Source: JACMJP01 sp046160675
GTDB taxonomy: Bacteria; Bacteroidota; Bacteroidia; Chitinophagales; BACL12
Direction: 5' to 3'
DNA length: 6,456 nt
NCBI GenBank assembly: GCA_046160675.1
Contig: JBJXHH010000213.1
Location: 1-6,456 of the forward strand
Position numbers and translations under genes: made by a program. How positions within the stretch are numbered: the stretch's first letter is position 1; each line of letters opens with the position of its first letter. The notes under the pieces are model-generated. The model saw nothing but the letters and a program-made list of their open reading frames with translations, was not told the DNA's origin and did no database searches. This document shows, one piece after another, positions 5,633 to 6,456 of the stretch.

Positions 5633-5932
5633 TCAAAATGGTTTTATCAGGGCAGCCATTTCCTCCAGTACTTGTTCCTCTTCCCTGTCAGAAGGAATGG
5701 ATTCTATACTGATCTTAGTGCCTGAAAACCAGTCATGATGTAAAGCAAAAGGTACGTTCATATAAGCATAGCGCCATGTGAATGTATTGAAATCATTTTG
5801 TTTAGTATGAAACCGGATATCCAAAATGTTTTCCAATTTTTGCGCAAGTTGGTAGAAACCTTGCACAGATCTACCCGGTCCAAAATCAATTTCTTTTATG
5901 CCATTTGTATCTTTTTTGATCTGATATTCCAT
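5633..5932 (-). CDS. Uncharacterised small protein, 99 residues
   Basis: No family is recognised. The sequence alternates strand-like and helical stretches: IKEIDFGPG (12-20), a helix around VQGFYQLAQKLENIL (23-37), an aromatic-rich strand FTWRYAYMNVPFALHHDWF (51-69), GTKISIESIP (71-80), and an acidic C-terminal helix REEEQVLEEMAAL (83-95). This is compatible with a small alpha/beta domain. There is no signal peptide, membrane segment or catalytic motif. It is the first gene of a two-gene unit, 10 bases ahead of the 195-residue gene, and lies beyond the terminator of the RRM gene, so it needs its own promoter. A near-consensus Shine-Dalgarno precedes the ATG, which supports the start and is unusual in this window. 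The two proteins may work together, which is inference from spacing only. Confidence 0.75.
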   Translation of the reverse strand: MEYQIKKDTNGIKEIDFGPGRSVQGFYQLAQKLENILDIRFHTKQNDFNTFTWRYAYMNVPFALHHDWFSGTKISIESIPSDREEEQVLEEMAALIKPF

Positions 5933-5943
5933 GCAAAGATTTT

Positions 5944-5948
5944 CCTCC
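5944..5948 (-). promoter_or_regulatory. Strong Shine-Dalgarno for the 99-residue gene
   Basis: The minus strand reads AAGGAGGAAAA with GGAGG at 5948-5944, 11 bases before the ATG at 5932-5930. Bacteroidota genes usually lack such a sequence and none of the other genes here shows one. The spacing is slightly long but workable. An ACCTG/CAGGT 5-bp inverted repeat lies just upstream (5960-5974). Confidence 0.5.
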
Positions 5949-5974
5949 TTTTTTCAAATACCTGCTTGCCAGGT

Positions 5975-6009
5975 TTAAAAAATAAACAGGTTGTAGAAAA
6001 CAACCCGTT
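5975..6009 (-). terminator. Intrinsic terminator of the RRM gene
   Basis: On the minus strand AACGGGTTGT (6009-6000) pairs with ACAACCTGTT (5994-5985) over 10 bp with one G-U, around a 5-base TTTCT loop. TATTTTTT follows. The hairpin begins 15 bases after the RRM stop codon, in the right place and orientation to end that transcript and isolate it from the downstream 99-residue gene. Confidence 0.75.
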
Positions 6010-6024
6010 CATTTCGTTTTATTA

Positions 6025-6315
6025 TTACCAGCGGTTTTTATTTCCGTACCCCTTATTAGAGTCGAAGCTCTTTCTTTCAGTTTGTGGACGGGCAACTGAT
6101 ACCTCAATTTTTTTGCCCTGTACTTCAGTTTGGTGCAGTGAGTCAATAGCTTTTTGGCCATCTTCCGGCATTTCTACAAAGCCGAAGCCCCGGGACTGAC
6201 CTGAGTATTTGTCCATAATAACTTTTGCAGATGTTACTTTACCGTATTGTTCAAACAATAGGCGTAAATCATCATCAGTGAGTTTGTAGTTCAACCCAGA
6301 AACATAAATGTTCAT
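6025..6315 (-). CDS. RRM-domain RNA-binding protein
   Basis: This 96-residue protein is almost wholly one RNA recognition motif. RNP2 is IYVSGL at 3-8 and RNP1 is RGFGFVEM at 42-49, with the expected beta-alpha-beta-beta-alpha-beta spacing through about residue 76 (KIEVSVARP). A short polar tail rich in Ser, Asn, Gly, Lys and Arg follows. The aromatic residues at the RNP positions (Tyr4, Phe44, Phe46) needed for RNA stacking are all present. Such single-RRM proteins occur in Bacteroidota and cyanobacteria and act as cytosolic single-stranded-RNA binders; in cyanobacteria several are cold-induced. The ATG start leaves just MN before the first beta strand, which fits the family. It appears monocistronic, with its own terminator downstream and a long AT-rich leader upstream. 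Its mRNA targets cannot be told from sequence. Confidence 0.93.
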   Translation of the reverse strand: MNIYVSGLNYKLTDDDLRLLFEQYGKVTSAKVIMDKYSGQSRGFGFVEMPEDGQKAIDSLHQTEVQGKKIEVSVARPQTERKSFDSNKGYGNKNRW

Positions 6316-6456
6316 TTTTTAAAATTTTAAATTGTTAACTAAATAATACTGAGTTTCAGATTGAACTGTAGAAGAAAATTCCGAAAAGAATAACTAGTAC
6401 CTGTAGAACGAGTAACTCAACAATATTGTAAAGATACATCAATTTTTTGAGAAGCC
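6316..6456 (-). promoter_or_regulatory. Upstream region of the RRM gene with candidate -7 box
   Basis: No gene is seen in these 141 bases. On the minus strand TATCTTTA (6436-6429) matches the Bacteroidota -7 consensus TAnnTTTG at all but the last base. If used, it would give a 5' leader of about 105-110 bases, with a very AT-rich stretch directly before the ATG and no Shine-Dalgarno. The -33 position lies at or beyond the window edge, so the promoter cannot be fully judged. Confidence 0.3.

Noticed and set aside
5798..6199. Plus-strand open frame of 133 codons near the RRM gene
   Set aside because: It crosses the antisense of the 99-residue gene, the RRM terminator and the RRM gene itself; no domain is visible.
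1..6456. CRISPR array, insertion sequence, tRNA or rRNA
   Set aside because: No spaced direct repeats, no transposase or terminal inverted repeats, and no cloverleaf or rRNA-like stretch were seen.

Overview
The window looks like chromosomal DNA from a Bacteroidota bacterium, most likely of the Chitinophagaceae type. It is AT-rich, most genes lack a Shine-Dalgarno sequence, TAnnTTTG-like promoter boxes sit close to start codons, and the protein families (a Bacteroidota-style arsenosugar cluster, a cold-shock protein with a charged N-terminal extension, a small single-RRM protein) fit that phylum. This placement rests on recognising families by eye, not on a search.

Region 1 (about 1-4288, all minus strand, read right to left) is a probable six-gene arsenosugar operon. 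The order of transcription is: a divergent DUF2064/TIGR04282-type nucleotidyl/glycosyltransferase-like protein (3576-4274), an AhpD-like peroxidase-family protein (3131-3469), the radical SAM enzyme ArsS (2025-3083), a canonical TIGR04282 glycosyltransferase (1363-1989), a PiT-family phosphate transporter (238-1320), and the first 41 codons of an ArsM-type arsenite methyltransferase that runs off the left edge (1-125). The implied pathway is methylation of arsenite by ArsM, transfer of the SAM-derived 5'-deoxyadenosyl group to dimethylarsenite by ArsS, and further processing and glycosylation by the remaining enzymes. The transporter may supply arsenate or phosphate. Two palindromes flank the peroxidase-like gene, and a small hairpin lies ahead of arsM.

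Region 2 (4275-4558) is a divergent intergenic stretch. It separates the operon from a plus-strand cold-shock-domain protein (4559-5011) and holds candidate promoters for both directions.

Region 3 (5035-6456, minus strand) holds an RRM RNA-binding protein (6025-6315) with a convincing intrinsic terminator (5975-6009). Downstream of it is a two-gene unit of unrecognised proteins (5633-5932 and 5035-5622) whose first gene has an unusually good Shine-Dalgarno. The cold-shock gene and this unit converge at about 5012-5034.

The arsenosugar pathway itself is known. What merits a second look is the pair of unequal TIGR04282 paralogues in one operon, the embedded PiT transporter, the palindromes around the peroxidase-like gene, and the two uncharacterised proteins. 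No mobile element, CRISPR array, tRNA or rRNA was seen.
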